Below, in pieces: positions 22,025 to 31,397 of a DNA stretch of 64,000 nt (positions within the stretch are counted from its first letter, which is position 1; each line of letters begins with the position of its first letter). The notes under the pieces are model-generated. The model had not been told where the DNA came from. It did no database searches and saw only the letters and a program-made list of their open reading frames with translations. The DNA is from Paenibacillus hexagrammi (lineage in GTDB: Bacteria > Bacillota > Bacilli > Paenibacillales > NBRC-103111). The position numbers and the translations under genes were made by a program. The stretch spans positions 3,038,001-3,102,000 of the forward strand of contig NZ_CP090978.1 in the NCBI RefSeq assembly GCF_021513275.1, read 5' to 3'.

Positions 22025-23545
22025 TTATATTCCATATATTTCTTTATATTTATCTTCCAAGTATTGAACCAAATAGTCCGGATTCAGTTCTTCTCCGGTC
22101 ACTTGCATGACGATCTCGCTAGGTGTCAGCAGCTTGCCGTATTGGTAGATTTTATCGGTCAGCCATTCTTTAATCGGCGCGAGATTGCCTGCTTCAATCA
22201 GTTGATCAAAGTTCGGCAGCTCTTTGCGAAGTGTGTTCGTGAATTGTGCCGCGTACATATTGCCAAGCGAGTAGGATGGGAAATACCCGAACGCCCCTCC
22301 CGCCCAGTGAACGTCCTGCAGCACACCTTCGCCGTTGTTGGCAGGTACGACGCCCAAATATTCTTTATATTTAGCGTTCCACGCCTCAGGGAGATCCGCC
22401 ACTTGAATGCTGCCGTTAATCAGCTCTTTTTCAAGCTCGTAGCGAATCATTATATGTAAATTGTAGGTCAATTCATCCGCTTCAATTCGGATCAATGAAG
22501 GATGAATATGATTGTTGGCCTTGTAGAACGTGTCTACGTCAATGTCATCGATTTGACCTGCAAATGTGCTCTGCAGTTCACCGTAATATCGATTCCAGAA
22601 CTCGCGGCTGCGGCCTACTACGTTTTCCCAGAAGCGGGACTGCGACTCATGAATGCCCATCGATGTGCCTGTGCACAGATTCGTGCCGACCAGGTCACTC
22701 GAGATATTTTGCTCATACAGGGCATGACCGCCTTCATGAATGGTACCAAACAAGGCAGACGTAATATCGTTTGGCAAATATCTCGTTGTAATCCTAACGT
22801 CACCCGGGTTCAGCGCCGTGGCGAACGGATGCACCGTCTCGTCCAAGCGTCCTGCTTCAAAGTCATACTGCATCTGATTCAGGATCATCAGGCTGAACTG
22901 TTTCTGCTTGGCGATGTCATACTGCTGATCCAAAAAGGATCGGTCCGGCTGGTTCGGCGATGCTTGAATCCGTTGCAGCAGCGGTACAACCTTGCTCCGT
23001 AATGCCCCGAACACTTCATCCAGCTTATCTACCGTCATGCCCGGTTCATACATGTCCAGCAGGGTGTTATACTTATTGCCCTCATAGCCCCATAGCTCAA
23101 TGAACTCTCTCGTCGTGGCCACGATTTTCTCCAAGTAAGGTTGGAACATGGCAAAATCCGATTTATGCTTGGCATCTTCCCAGACTGACTCCGCTTGGGA
23201 GGTTAGAACGACATATTCCTGATACTTGTCAGCAGGTATTTTTTTACTGCGGTCATAGTCCTTCTTGCATTCCAGCACCATTTTTCGGCTGATCGTATCC
23301 AGCTTCTCCAATTGTTCAGGCTGCATAAAGAAATCGACATAGCCGCCCATCTCCTCGGATGTCGACATGCGAAATACTTCCGCAGACAGCTCTCCAACAA
23401 CCTCAGAACGTGTGCCTATGCCTTTCTTAGGGGCTCCTGTACGCATATCCCAGTAGATTAAGGCAATGGCCTCCTCATACTGCTTCATTTTACGAACATA
23501 TGCTTTGAATGATTCCAGCTTCGTTTCAGCTTCCATAGCGCTCAT
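22025..23545 (-). CDS. M32-family metallocarboxypeptidase
   Basis: The protein is 506 residues and carries the zinc motif HEGGHALYEQ (HExxH) at about residue 258. It also has the family segments DVRITTRYLPNDITSALFGTIHE (adjacent) and GIHESQSRFWEN, and HPSLIRIEADELTYNLHI. These match Taq-type thermostable carboxypeptidases, cytosolic Zn/Co enzymes that trim C-terminal residues. ATG 23545 follows AAGGAGAAGGGAGC. It is a single gene with its own terminator. Confidence 0.94.
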   Translation of the reverse strand: MSAMEAETKLESFKAYVRKMKQYEEAIALIYWDMRTGAPKKGIGTRSEVVGELSAEVFRMSTSEEMGGYVDFFMQPEQLEKLDTISRKMVLECKKDYDRSKKIPADKYQEYVVLTSQAESVWEDAKHKSDFAMFQPYLEKIVATTREFIELWGYEGNKYNTLLDMYEPGMTVDKLDEVFGALRSKVVPLLQRIQASPNQPDRSFLDQQYDIAKQKQFSLMILNQMQYDFEAGRLDETVHPFATALNPGDVRITTRYLPNDITSALFGTIHEGGHALYEQNISSDLVGTNLCTGTSMGIHESQSRFWENVVGRSREFWNRYYGELQSTFAGQIDDIDVDTFYKANNHIHPSLIRIEADELTYNLHIMIRYELEKELINGSIQVADLPEAWNAKYKEYLGVVPANNGEGVLQDVHWAGGAFGYFPSYSLGNMYAAQFTNTLRKELPNFDQLIEAGNLAPIKEWLTDKIYQYGKLLTPSEIVMQVTGEELNPDYLVQYLEDKYKEIYGI

Positions 23546-23653
23546 GCTCCCTTCTCCTTCCATTTGTACCTACCGTAATCATACTGTCTCGAAGACCCTG
23601 AAATCAAATGCTTGCCGTTTGTGATACAATGAGGGGAAAGGAGCTGATTACCC

Positions 23654-23920
23654 ATGAAAGTGATTTTTACAGAAGCTGCCATAGACAAGCTAACCCCCGT
23701 TCTCCAGCATGGCAGCATGCTGAGACTTGTATTTGATACCGAGGGCTGCGGATGCTCCGTAAACGGCGTTCCTACTCTATGGATCGTTGCAGAGCCGTCG
23801 TCTGGTGATACAGCTATTGAAGCTGAGCCATTTCAGATGAGTATTCATACTAAGGACGAGATTTATTTCGAGGAACTTATGAAAATTGACTACCAACCTG
23901 AAAAAAATCCTATATACTGA
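23654..23920 (+). CDS. HesB/YadR-like iron-sulfur biosynthesis family protein
   Basis: This 88-residue protein begins MKVIFTEAAIDKL and has GCGCSVNGVPTLW, followed by an IHTKDEIYFEE segment. This resembles the FeS_biosyn fold of Bacillus YqkB-type proteins. The usual A-type scaffold pattern of three Cys is reduced to CGC here, so iron-sulfur carriage is uncertain. AAAGGAG lies about 10 nt before the ATG. Confidence 0.75.
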   Translation: MKVIFTEAAIDKLTPVLQHGSMLRLVFDTEGCGCSVNGVPTLWIVAEPSSGDTAIEAEPFQMSIHTKDEIYFEELMKIDYQPEKNPIY

Positions 23921-24035
23921 AGAGTAATGGTCAGATTTACAATGCGGGTATGAGCTTGGTCGATAAAAGATAAAGCTGCAAGGAAATCTCCGCGGCAGCT
24001 AATTTCGCAAATTTCGCTAATATGGAGGGGAAACC

Positions 24036-24611
24036 ATGTCTTTAGTTAATGACATTCTGAACCACAATAACGAATTCGTAGAAAATCAGGAGTACAAGCA
24101 ATACCTTACGACCAAATTTCCTGATAAAAAAATGGTCGTCCTTACCTGCATGGACACTAGACTTGTCGAGCTGCTTCCTAAAGCAATGAATCTCAGCAAC
24201 GGCGATGCTAAAATCATTAAAAATGCAGGTGCGATCCTTTCGCATCCATTCGGCAGTATCATGCGCAGCATTATTGTAGCCGTCTATGCATTAAAAGCTG
24301 ACGAAGTAGTTGTCGTCGGACACTACGATTGCGGCATGACCGGCCTCAACTCGGACCAAGTCCTGAACTTAGCGAAAGAGCGCGGGATCTCGACCGATGT
24401 TATCGATACGTTGCAGCATTCCGGCATTGATTTGGCAGGCTGGTTAACTGGATTCGACCATGTCCAGGACGGCGTAGTCAAAAGCGTAAACATTATCCGC
24501 AATCATCCGCTTCTTCCTAAAAATCTTCCTGTTCACGGTATGATTATCAATCCCGAAACCGGTAAACTTGACCTTGTGGAAGACGGCTACGCAGCCGTTC
24601 TTGCCGAATAA
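24036..24611 (+). CDS. Beta-class carbonic anhydrase
   Basis: This 191-residue cytosolic enzyme interconverts CO2 and bicarbonate. The zinc ligands are visible in TCMDTRL (Cys, with the Asp/Arg dyad) and HYDCGM (His and Cys), spaced about 60 residues apart as in beta-CAs. The NAGA motif (KIIKNAGAIL) is also present. TGGAGGGGAAACC precedes the ATG. A strong terminator follows, so it is probably monocistronic. Confidence 0.93.
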   Translation: MSLVNDILNHNNEFVENQEYKQYLTTKFPDKKMVVLTCMDTRLVELLPKAMNLSNGDAKIIKNAGAILSHPFGSIMRSIIVAVYALKADEVVVVGHYDCGMTGLNSDQVLNLAKERGISTDVIDTLQHSGIDLAGWLTGFDHVQDGVVKSVNIIRNHPLLPKNLPVHGMIINPETGKLDLVEDGYAAVLAE

Positions 24612-24621
24612 GCCTGTAACG

Positions 24622-24660
24622 AAAAAAGGTGCTGACTCCTTTAGGAGCGCACCTTTTTTT
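24622..24660. terminator. Rho-independent terminator after carbonic anhydrase gene
   Basis: AAAAAAGGTGC (24622-24632) pairs with GCACC and a following T7 run, with a nested ACTCCT/AGGAG stem. The symmetrical A/T runs allow function on either strand. Confidence 0.9.
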
Positions 24661-24802
24661 GCGTTCGAGGCTTCAGACCGCGCCAATCGATCCTGGTGTT
24701 CGAAGAAAATAATGAAAATAAAGTAATAGAATGCCGCTGGTTTATTGAACTATTGTTCCTACTTAGCTTAATCACTAAGCTGTTAGGTGCAAGCTTGGTG
24801 AA

Positions 24803-25054
24803 TTACAACTTGTTAACTGAAACTGTCCATTTTTTAAAAATTTCGATTATTTCATCTAAATTTAATACTCCTCCACTTCCCATAAAAATTTGGTCTTCAA
24901 CTCTACATATTAACCAATCAGTTTCTGTACGCTCTATTTGAATACCATTGAACATTTTCTCAAGACTGGTTTCAAGTAAATCAATTCTAATGTACCAACC
25001 TGGATTATCCACTGTGCCAATTTTGATAGAACTAACATCTCCCGATAGTTTAAT
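24803..25054 (-). pseudogene. Truncated Imm53-family immunity protein remnant
   Basis: The readable frame LSGDVSSIKIGTVDNPGW, then IERTETDWLICRVEDQIFMGSGG and LDEIIEIFKKW, resembles the C-terminal two thirds of Imm53-type immunity proteins. These protect against toxins of polymorphic secretion systems. The N-terminal Trp-rich part is missing: an in-frame TAG at 25055-25057 bounds it upstream. The only start is a GTG at 25012 inside the conserved core with no ribosome binding site. No toxin gene is nearby. The AT-rich setting suggests an acquired fragment now decaying. The family call is from memory of motifs. Confidence 0.6.
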
Positions 25055-25111
25055 CTAGTAACGGGCAATAACTTAAAAAACATACACAAATAAACAATTG
25101 GAGCCATAATC

Positions 25112-25627
25112 TCATAATTGTAATACAGCCATGATATAATTATAAAAAAAGCCTAAAAAAACTATAAAGCTCAGCATTAAAAGAGATATCCATGAAAATA
25201 TAAAGTGTTTTTTCTTAGTTATGTAAGAATACAAACTCAAGAAGACAAAAATTATAAATAACAAACCACATCCAATGAAAAGCCATGTTCCTAATCCATG
25301 AGAAGATGTAAAAAATTGAGCTTTTGTTAGAATAATCACTGGAAGAATCAAAACTAAAACAATAGATAACACAAGGTACCTAAATATTTCCAAACGGAAA
25401 TTGCCTAAAGATAGCTTACTTTGTAATTCTTTATCAGACTTAATCAAATAATCCAAACTAACATTGTATAACTCACTTAATTGAACAAGATTAATGATAT
25501 CTGGAACGGACTTATTATTCTCCCATTTAGAAATAGCTTGAGCAGTTACATGTAATTTTTCTGCTAAGTCATTTTGAGAATAATTATGTTCTTTACGGAG
25601 CTTTTTCAACTTATCTCCTATCTCCAC
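25112..25627 (-). CDS. Xre-family transcriptional regulator with membrane segments
   Basis: Residues 1-65 form a Cro/CI helix-turn-helix (KLRKEHNYSQNDLAEKLHV, then TAQAISKWENNKSVPDI). After a short linker come three hydrophobic segments (about 82-105, 112-135 and 145-170), suggesting a membrane-tethered regulator. The codon usage is clearly more AT-rich than in the flanking genes. An AGGAGATG ribosome binding site precedes the ATG. It neighbours the Imm53 remnant. The target genes are unknown. Confidence 0.8.
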   Translation of the reverse strand: MEIGDKLKKLRKEHNYSQNDLAEKLHVTAQAISKWENNKSVPDIINLVQLSELYNVSLDYLIKSDKELQSKLSLGNFRLEIFRYLVLSIVLVLILPVIILTKAQFFTSSHGLGTWLFIGCGLLFIIFVFLSLYSYITKKKHFIFSWISLLMLSFIVFLGFFYNYIMAVLQL

Positions 25628-25848
25628 TTACATCTCCTCCTTTACTTAGAATATAAACAGAATTAGAAGGAAAAACACCATAGTAATGGTTGTTTTCAGT
25701 AAACTTCAATGTAAACTGACAGTTTAAAGCATAAAAGACTGTATATTCTACTCAATATTAGTTAACATAATATTTCTTATTAGTAATAAAGCAGGGATCT
25801 CCTAATAGAAAATCTCACAATCATAGTGTCCCCTTACCTATTCACAAC

Positions 25849-26367
25849 TCAGGGGGTAACATGAATTAGGTTTTCAAATTCATTCGCATTGTGCAGGACA
25901 CTGTGATAAGAGATCCAATCGTAGTATGCAATTCCGAGTGCTTGCGCCATCTTGTAGCATGGTTCCGTGTCAAACAATTCTTCAAATGATTGCGGTTGAA
26001 GCCACTCAGCTTGGAAATTTGATTCATGAATCAGACCAAGATTGAAAAACGCTTGGATATCCATCCCCAAGTTATCAATCCGAATTTCATCATCCCAGTT
26101 GCAAATATAACGGCTAACCTCTCGCTCATCTTGAAAGAGAAACAGGCTCCAACCGTGATCTTCCGCATATACGTAATGCAGCAAAACTCCTCTATTATTA
26201 CGGATAATAGCAGGTAAAGGCTCAAAGTTACTCTCTTTAACTACAAACGTAACCCACCCTTGCTTATCAGGCAAAATATACCCTTCCAGCTGCGACTCCT
26301 GAAGCAGCTTCACTACCTCTTGCCGATCTTCTCCCCTAAAATGGTAACTTTCGCTAAACTGACTCAT
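25849..26367 (-). CDS. Hypothetical protein
   Basis: This 172-residue acidic, soluble protein is not recognised. It has no signal peptide or membrane segment, but many aromatic residues (GWVTFVVKES, HGWSLFLFQDE, AYYDWISYHS), which suggests a compact alpha/beta fold. A GGGGAACGGC purine-rich stretch precedes the ATG. It stands alone, divergent from the stalk-domain gene at 26527, and lies at the edge of the AT-rich patch. An immunity-type role is possible from the neighbourhood but is not supported by any motif. Confidence 0.6.
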   Translation of the reverse strand: MSQFSESYHFRGEDRQEVVKLLQESQLEGYILPDKQGWVTFVVKESNFEPLPAIIRNNRGVLLHYVYAEDHGWSLFLFQDEREVSRYICNWDDEIRIDNLGMDIQAFFNLGLIHESNFQAEWLQPQSFEELFDTEPCYKMAQALGIAYYDWISYHSVLHNANEFENLIHVTP

Positions 26368-26526
26368 ATGCCGTTCCCCTCCACTTACTTGAACGCCTGT
26401 CCTAGTGAACCATTTAAGAAGGCTGCTTGATTCCCTTATTTTATCACATTTACCAAGTAAAAGATCGTAACTTCTTCAAAATTTTGGCACCTATATGACT
26501 AACCAAACTTCGATAGGAGTGAAGCT

Positions 26527-27132
26527 ATGAAAAAATTTGTCCTAGGCTTTGTATGCGGCGCAGTACTAACATCAACGACTGCCGTGTATGCGTCCAGCAC
26601 CATCCAGGCCTATCTGTTCCCGGTCACCTATCAAATTAATCATCAAAGCAAGGACACCCCCAGTGGATACACAACGATTAACTATGAAGGGCACGCTTAT
26701 GTGCCTATCCGTTTTGTTGCAGAAAGTCTGGGCCTTGGTATTCGATATGCCGACAGAAACAACATCATTGAAATTATGAAGGAACCGTCAAGCCTGGATG
26801 AGAATGCGAAAAAGGTATGGTCCGTTCAGTATCGCTTAACGAATTCACAAGATCAAAGCTATGTCAAAGAACTGCTTGGAATGCCAAGTATCGAACAAGA
26901 AGAGGTGTGGAGATACGATTTATCTCCAGTAGACAAGTATACATGGAGAGAAATCGACCATATCGATGTACACGGTCTGGAAAATGGTGATCTTCAGGCA
27001 CAGATTATCATTCACTGGACGCCACAGCAATTGATTCAAGACGTCGAAATGTGGTACACAGATCAAGAAGGACATCTCATGACTTATTACCTGTACCAGG
27101 ATGGTTCCACGGCCAGCGCACTTTATGAATAA
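26527..27132 (+). CDS. Exported protein with copper-amine-oxidase-type stalk domain
   Basis: The protein is 201 residues with a signal peptide (MKKFVLGFVCGAVLTSTTAVYA) and then a stalk-type repeat (YVPIRFVAESLGLGIRYADRNNIIEI). This is the copper amine oxidase N-terminal-like domain abundant in Paenibacillus extracellular proteins. The C-terminal 100 residues carry no familiar motif. AGGAGTGAAGCT precedes the ATG. The gene is single and ends in a bidirectional terminator. It probably acts at the cell surface. Confidence 0.75.
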   Translation: MKKFVLGFVCGAVLTSTTAVYASSTIQAYLFPVTYQINHQSKDTPSGYTTINYEGHAYVPIRFVAESLGLGIRYADRNNIIEIMKEPSSLDENAKKVWSVQYRLTNSQDQSYVKELLGMPSIEQEEVWRYDLSPVDKYTWREIDHIDVHGLENGDLQAQIIIHWTPQQLIQDVEMWYTDQEGHLMTYYLYQDGSTASALYE

Positions 27133-27148
27133 CGCTGTTGAAACTATG

Positions 27149-27192
27149 AAAGACGCCCTAATTCACAAGTAACGTGAACTAGAAGCGTCTTT
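27149..27192. terminator. Bidirectional Rho-independent terminator
   Basis: AAAGACGC (27149-27156) pairs with GCGTCTTT (27185-27192), with a nested TTCAC/GTGAA stem. It lies between the convergent stalk-domain gene and the 708-residue exported protein gene. Confidence 0.8.
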
Positions 27193-27222
27193 ATTCTTAC
27201 GATATATGTGCTTATGGGCTTC

Positions 27223-29349
27223 CTACATCTTCAATTCTTTCACCAATCGCTTGACCTGCCCGTTCGGCGTATCTATGAGCTCAAACATGTTGATCGTGAC
27301 ATCGTCGTTCAACTGCTGCGATTTGATGTTTCCAAAATCAATAAATTGAATGCCGGACATGACTTTCCCTTCTCCTGTGAAGTTCATCGTCTGGGAGCTG
27401 AGGACTCGTCCCGTGACATCGACAACTTCAAAGCCTAGCTTCGAGAAATTGGCGTCTACGATCGATTGATCCAATCTTGTGACATCCATGTCCAGACGCA
27501 GTCGGTACGCATAAGAGGAATCTTTATTATACGTAGCGCTGACCGAGTAGTCCTTCACATCGATGGAGAATGGATATAGGGAGACAGGACCTTCTTCCGG
27601 CACCTGCTGCAGCTTCGTTTTGTAGGAGCCGATCGTCATGCGGTTAGCATCGTAAATGTTCATAGCCAGCTGATCGCCGCTCTCGTCGCCTGGAAGCATG
27701 TACGAGTAGCTGACAATATAGCTTGTATTCGGAGCCAGCTCTTTGGCGACAGATGTTTGTCTGGCCCCAGAATAGGTGTATCCCATACCACTAACGAGGT
27801 CGGTTTGGAACTCAGGTATGGTGAGTGTGGTCGTCCCTTTGTTTCTTAGTTTGTATTTCGCGATTACGGTTTTGTAGCCGAAATCAGTATTCTCATGCAG
27901 GTTCATTTCGACCAAGGAGACATCCATGTTGTCATCGATCAAATTATTCGAAAGCAGCGGCAGCGGGCTTCCTATTACGTAAGACTCAGCCGCGGAATAT
28001 GGGGTCACTTCTCCTCCGCTTCCAACACCGGCAAGAGCCGTGATCATAACCGGCCAAGCCGCTTGTTTGGCCGTACTTGCGCTGCTCTGCTCCGTCTGGC
28101 CGCTTGATTGCTGGCTGCTGCTGGAGGAGGATGTGGAAGAAGAAGCCTTCTTCTCCATCACAACGAGCTGGAGCGAGTCTGTGTTCAGCCCGACAGGCAG
28201 CGTACCGGAGAATCGGAACGTCGTCGATTCGTTCGGGGACAAATAATCCGTACGCACGGAGCTGTCCGCAGAAGCTACGGATACGCCTCCTTTGACCGCT
28301 TGAAATTCAGCGGATAAGTCCGGTATGGCAACGATCTCGCTGCTGTTATTCGTAAGAGTTACATTTGCTTGAAGATGCAGTCCATCGGATTGCTTGCTGG
28401 CCGCAGCCCACGCTGTGTTGATCGTTAAGCCGTTTGTATCTGTATTCGGATAGGTCTTGCTATCCCCGATTTTGCCGCTGTCAAAGGAAGAGGTCAGATT
28501 CAATGAACCCAGCACCGTTGTCTGCACCCCACCTTTGGGAGAGAATAGTAAGCTTAGATCTTTCGTTTCCAAAGAACTCGGAACGACTCCCTGCAAGGTC
28601 ACCTTCACGTGCTGCTGCGGCAGTAAAGACGCGCCGGAACCGTTCGTCAGCTGCGCTCCATAGGTGAGTCCTTTGTTGTCTTTAAAATTATACTCCAATG
28701 CATCTGGCAGCTTCAGCGTCGTATTCCCCAAATTCTCCAGAATTAAGTCTGTGAACACGTTCCAAGCTCCATCCTTGAACACTCTGTAGCTTCCGCCAAG
28801 CGAAGCGGTGATCTGAGCATCGTCAGGCAGTGTCGAATCCAGTTCCTGCAAATTGATCACCGCTTGCTGGGATACCGTTTGCCCCTCTTCCATCGCTGCC
28901 TCCACGGAAAGCGCCCCTACGTCGGTCATGGCATTGTAATCCCAGCGGAAAATATCCACCTTTAGCTGCCCAGGCGTCAGATCTGAAGGCACCGAGGATA
29001 GGAATGAAAATGAGCCCGTTTCATGTGCCTTGACCTGTCCTGATACCTTCTCACTAAGCTTGGCTGTGTAGGATACGCCGTTTTCATCCACGACTTTTAC
29101 CCCATAGCGGTTAAAATCAACCGTGTTTTCACCGTCATTGTTCAGACCTAATGTGAATCGCAAGGAGCCATCCTCTGCCCCCGCTGATAAGGTTACTTTA
29201 TCGAGTGTAAAATAGACGGAGCTGTTGATGAACACACCCTCTTTACCCGCGAAAGCCGGCAGCGAGAACGGAATCGTCAGCAAGCTTGCAGCCGTCAACA
29301 TCACGGCAGAGCGGGCAAGCAGTCTCTTCATCGGCCGCTGTTTCTTCAT
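27223..29349 (-). CDS. Exported multi-repeat protein linked to a MacAB-type exporter
   Basis: The protein is 708 residues with a signal peptide ending PAFA at about residue 34. I see four related beta-rich modules of about 95-110 residues. Each has an N.G.TT(V/L) strand and a closing (V/L)P..L.......L turn: from about residue 45 (LNNDGENTVDF), 190 (LENLGNTTLKL), 325 (LTNNSSEIVAI) and 505 (LRNKGTTTLTI). A Ser/Gln-rich linker lies near residue 410-425. No enzyme motif is visible. GGAGG precedes the ATG by 7 nt. It is the last gene of the lipoprotein-adaptor-ATPase-permease run, so it may be a partner or cargo of that exporter. Confidence 0.7.
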   Translation of the reverse strand: MKKQRPMKRLLARSAVMLTAASLLTIPFSLPAFAGKEGVFINSSVYFTLDKVTLSAGAEDGSLRFTLGLNNDGENTVDFNRYGVKVVDENGVSYTAKLSEKVSGQVKAHETGSFSFLSSVPSDLTPGQLKVDIFRWDYNAMTDVGALSVEAAMEEGQTVSQQAVINLQELDSTLPDDAQITASLGGSYRVFKDGAWNVFTDLILENLGNTTLKLPDALEYNFKDNKGLTYGAQLTNGSGASLLPQQHVKVTLQGVVPSSLETKDLSLLFSPKGGVQTTVLGSLNLTSSFDSGKIGDSKTYPNTDTNGLTINTAWAAASKQSDGLHLQANVTLTNNSSEIVAIPDLSAEFQAVKGGVSVASADSSVRTDYLSPNESTTFRFSGTLPVGLNTDSLQLVVMEKKASSSTSSSSSSQQSSGQTEQSSASTAKQAAWPVMITALAGVGSGGEVTPYSAAESYVIGSPLPLLSNNLIDDNMDVSLVEMNLHENTDFGYKTVIAKYKLRNKGTTTLTIPEFQTDLVSGMGYTYSGARQTSVAKELAPNTSYIVSYSYMLPGDESGDQLAMNIYDANRMTIGSYKTKLQQVPEEGPVSLYPFSIDVKDYSVSATYNKDSSYAYRLRLDMDVTRLDQSIVDANFSKLGFEVVDVTGRVLSSQTMNFTGEGKVMSGIQFIDFGNIKSQQLNDDVTINMFELIDTPNGQVKRLVKELKM

Positions 29350-29478
29350 TCTGTATTCCTCCTAAGAGCTTCCCGCGAAGGGCGGCTCAGTTTGTTGTTC
29401 GTTTAGCGTTTGTACCGAGCCCCCGGTAAGTTTTTTATCCCCAACTGAGTATTCGGTTTGACCTTGGCTGCAGGCCCA

Positions 29479-30657
29479 TCAATCGGATCGCAGCGCGTCA
29501 ATAGGACGCAGCTTGGATGCCTTGTTTGCCGGGTATAGACCAAACACGACGCCGACAATAACGGAGAATAAGAAGGCATACAAGCTGATATCCAGCGAGA
29601 GCTTCGTCGTCTGCTTCGGACTGATGTAAGGCAGCGCATACGAAATACCGATGCCTAGACACAATCCGATCAGTCCCCCAAGGCCGCTGATGACGACCGC
29701 TTCTACCAGGAATTGAAGCAAAATATTACGCCGTTTGGCGCCGATCGACTTTCGGATACCGATCTCTCTCGTCCGCTCGCTTACCGTGACCAGCATGATA
29801 TTCATGATCCCGATTCCGCCAACCAACAGGGAGATTAAGGCCACGGCAACCAATTGGTTCGTGAGCGTATTCGTCGCTTCCGTACGCTGCTTGAGCAGCT
29901 CATCCTGGTTCGTGAGCTGGAACCCTGTATCGCTTTTAAATTTGTAAGTCAGGTATTGCTTCATCGTCTCCTGAGCCTTATAAATATCGTCTTTGGTAGG
30001 AGCTTCCACATAGGTCGTGCGGATCTGGCCGAGCTTGAACTGCCTGCGCGCGGTCTCAAGCGGCACAATCACAGAGTTGTCGGCGGACGATCCGCCAATA
30101 TTCGAACCTTTCTCCTGCAAAGTACCTATGACCGTGAAGACGATACCATCGATATTAATGTCCTCCCCGACGGGATCTAGCACGCCAAAGAAGGTTTTAG
30201 CAACCTCACTCCCGAGCAACGCTACATTGGATCTAAACTCCAAATCTGCAGGCGAAAGGTTACGCCCCTTATCGATCTTTGCCTTAACGATGTTCAAATA
30301 CCGGTCATTCGTGCCGATGACATTGTATTTTTCCTGGGTACGGTCGTACTTGATATTCGAGCCGTTCTTGGTCATGGTCGGAGCGATAGATTGAAACTCA
30401 GGAAAATTTTCAAATTTCATAAGTTCATCATAGTCGAGCTGTGTGGCACGACCGCTTCCCAGAGCGTTGACGACGAGCAGATTCGTTCCCATATTCTCGT
30501 ACTGCTTGGCAATCTGTTCGGATGTCCCTTGCCCGATTGAGACAAGAGTAACAACCGAGCTAACACCGATAATCACACCTAGCATCGTAAGAAATGTACG
30601 CAGCGGGCTCGACGTGACGGTTCGCAGGGACATAAAGATCAGTTCGGACCACTTCAT
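29479..30657 (-). CDS. MacB/FtsX-type ABC transporter permease
   Basis: The protein is 392 residues. One N-terminal membrane helix (FLTMLGVIIGVSSVVTLVSIG) is followed by a large extracellular MacB_PCD domain and three C-terminal helices. The FtsX motif is seen in RTREIGIRKSIGAKRRNILLQF. Members transmit ATP-driven motion across the membrane to adaptor proteins, as in peptide or antibiotic efflux. It overlaps the ATPase gene by 4 bp (ATGA type). Confidence 0.92.
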   Translation of the reverse strand: MKWSELIFMSLRTVTSSPLRTFLTMLGVIIGVSSVVTLVSIGQGTSEQIAKQYENMGTNLLVVNALGSGRATQLDYDELMKFENFPEFQSIAPTMTKNGSNIKYDRTQEKYNVIGTNDRYLNIVKAKIDKGRNLSPADLEFRSNVALLGSEVAKTFFGVLDPVGEDINIDGIVFTVIGTLQEKGSNIGGSSADNSVIVPLETARRQFKLGQIRTTYVEAPTKDDIYKAQETMKQYLTYKFKSDTGFQLTNQDELLKQRTEATNTLTNQLVAVALISLLVGGIGIMNIMLVTVSERTREIGIRKSIGAKRRNILLQFLVEAVVISGLGGLIGLCLGIGISYALPYISPKQTTKLSLDISLYAFLFSVIVGVVFGLYPANKASKLRPIDALRSD

Positions 30658-31370
30658 ACACTCACCTCTTGAACCGGGCTCTTCGGCGTGTCATTCCGAT
30701 AATCGTCGATGATCATTCCGTCCTTCAGCGCAACGACTCTCTTGGCATTGTCCGCAATATGATGATCATGGGTAATGAGCACGATTGTGTTCCCCTGCTG
30801 GTTCAGCTTAAGAATGAGCTCCAGCACTTCTTCGCCCGTTCGGGAATCAAGCGCTCCTGTAGGCTCGTCGGCCAAAATGAGCGAGGGCGAAATCGCAAGC
30901 GCTCTTGCGATGGCCACCCGCTGCTGCTGTCCGCCGGACAGCTCGCTTGGCTTATGATGACCACGTTCGCCCATACCGAGCAGCTGGAGCATCTCGTGAC
31001 CTCTCTCGCGCCGCTCCTTTTTGCCTATCCCTGCATAGATCATCGGCAGCTCTACATTCTCCATTGCCGTAAGCCGTGGCAGCAAGTTAAACTGCTGAAA
31101 AATAAATCCGATCTTCTGATTTCGAAGCTCAGCCAATTGATTATCGGTCAAATTCTGGGTTGCTACACCATCCAGGAGGTAGCTGCCGGAAGTAGGAATA
31201 TCGAGCAGTCCAATCGTATTCATCAAAGTCGATTTACCGGATCCGCTCGGCCCGATAATGGCCACAAAGTCGCCGACCTGCACGGACAGCGAAATCCCTT
31301 TTAGAATGTGAAGCTCTTCTTCTCCGCGTTTATATACCTTTTTTATATCTGTAAGTTCTATAATATTCAA
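30654..31370 (-). CDS. MacB/LolD-type ABC transporter ATP-binding protein
   Basis: The protein is 238 residues with Walker [11 protein letters not shown]-loop [21 protein letters not shown], signature [15 protein letters not shown], Walker [13 protein letters not shown] and switch His in LITHDHHIA. This sequence type (YknY, MacB, LolD) pairs with FtsX-type permeases and HlyD-like adaptors, both encoded next to it. Confidence 0.94.
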   Translation of the reverse strand: MNIIELTDIKKVYKRGEEELHILKGISLSVQVGDFVAIIGPSGSGKSTLMNTIGLLDIPTSGSYLLDGVATQNLTDNQLAELRNQKIGFIFQQFNLLPRLTAMENVELPMIYAGIGKKERRERGHEMLQLLGMGERGHHKPSELSGGQQQRVAIARALAISPSLILADEPTGALDSRTGEEVLELILKLNQQGNTIVLITHDHHIADNAKRVVALKDGMIIDDYRNDTPKSPVQEVSV

Positions 31371-31397
31371 ACCGTGCGCACTCCCTTCCGGACAGCC

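Noticed and set aside
24696..24941. An 81-codon plus-strand frame in the AT-rich patch
   Set aside because: It is antisense to the Imm53-like remnant, begins without a ribosome binding site, and has no motif.
27825..28317. Several overlapping 68-72-codon plus-strand frames
   Set aside because: They sit opposite the Ser-rich linker of the 708-residue exported protein. Low-complexity codons give open antisense frames by chance.
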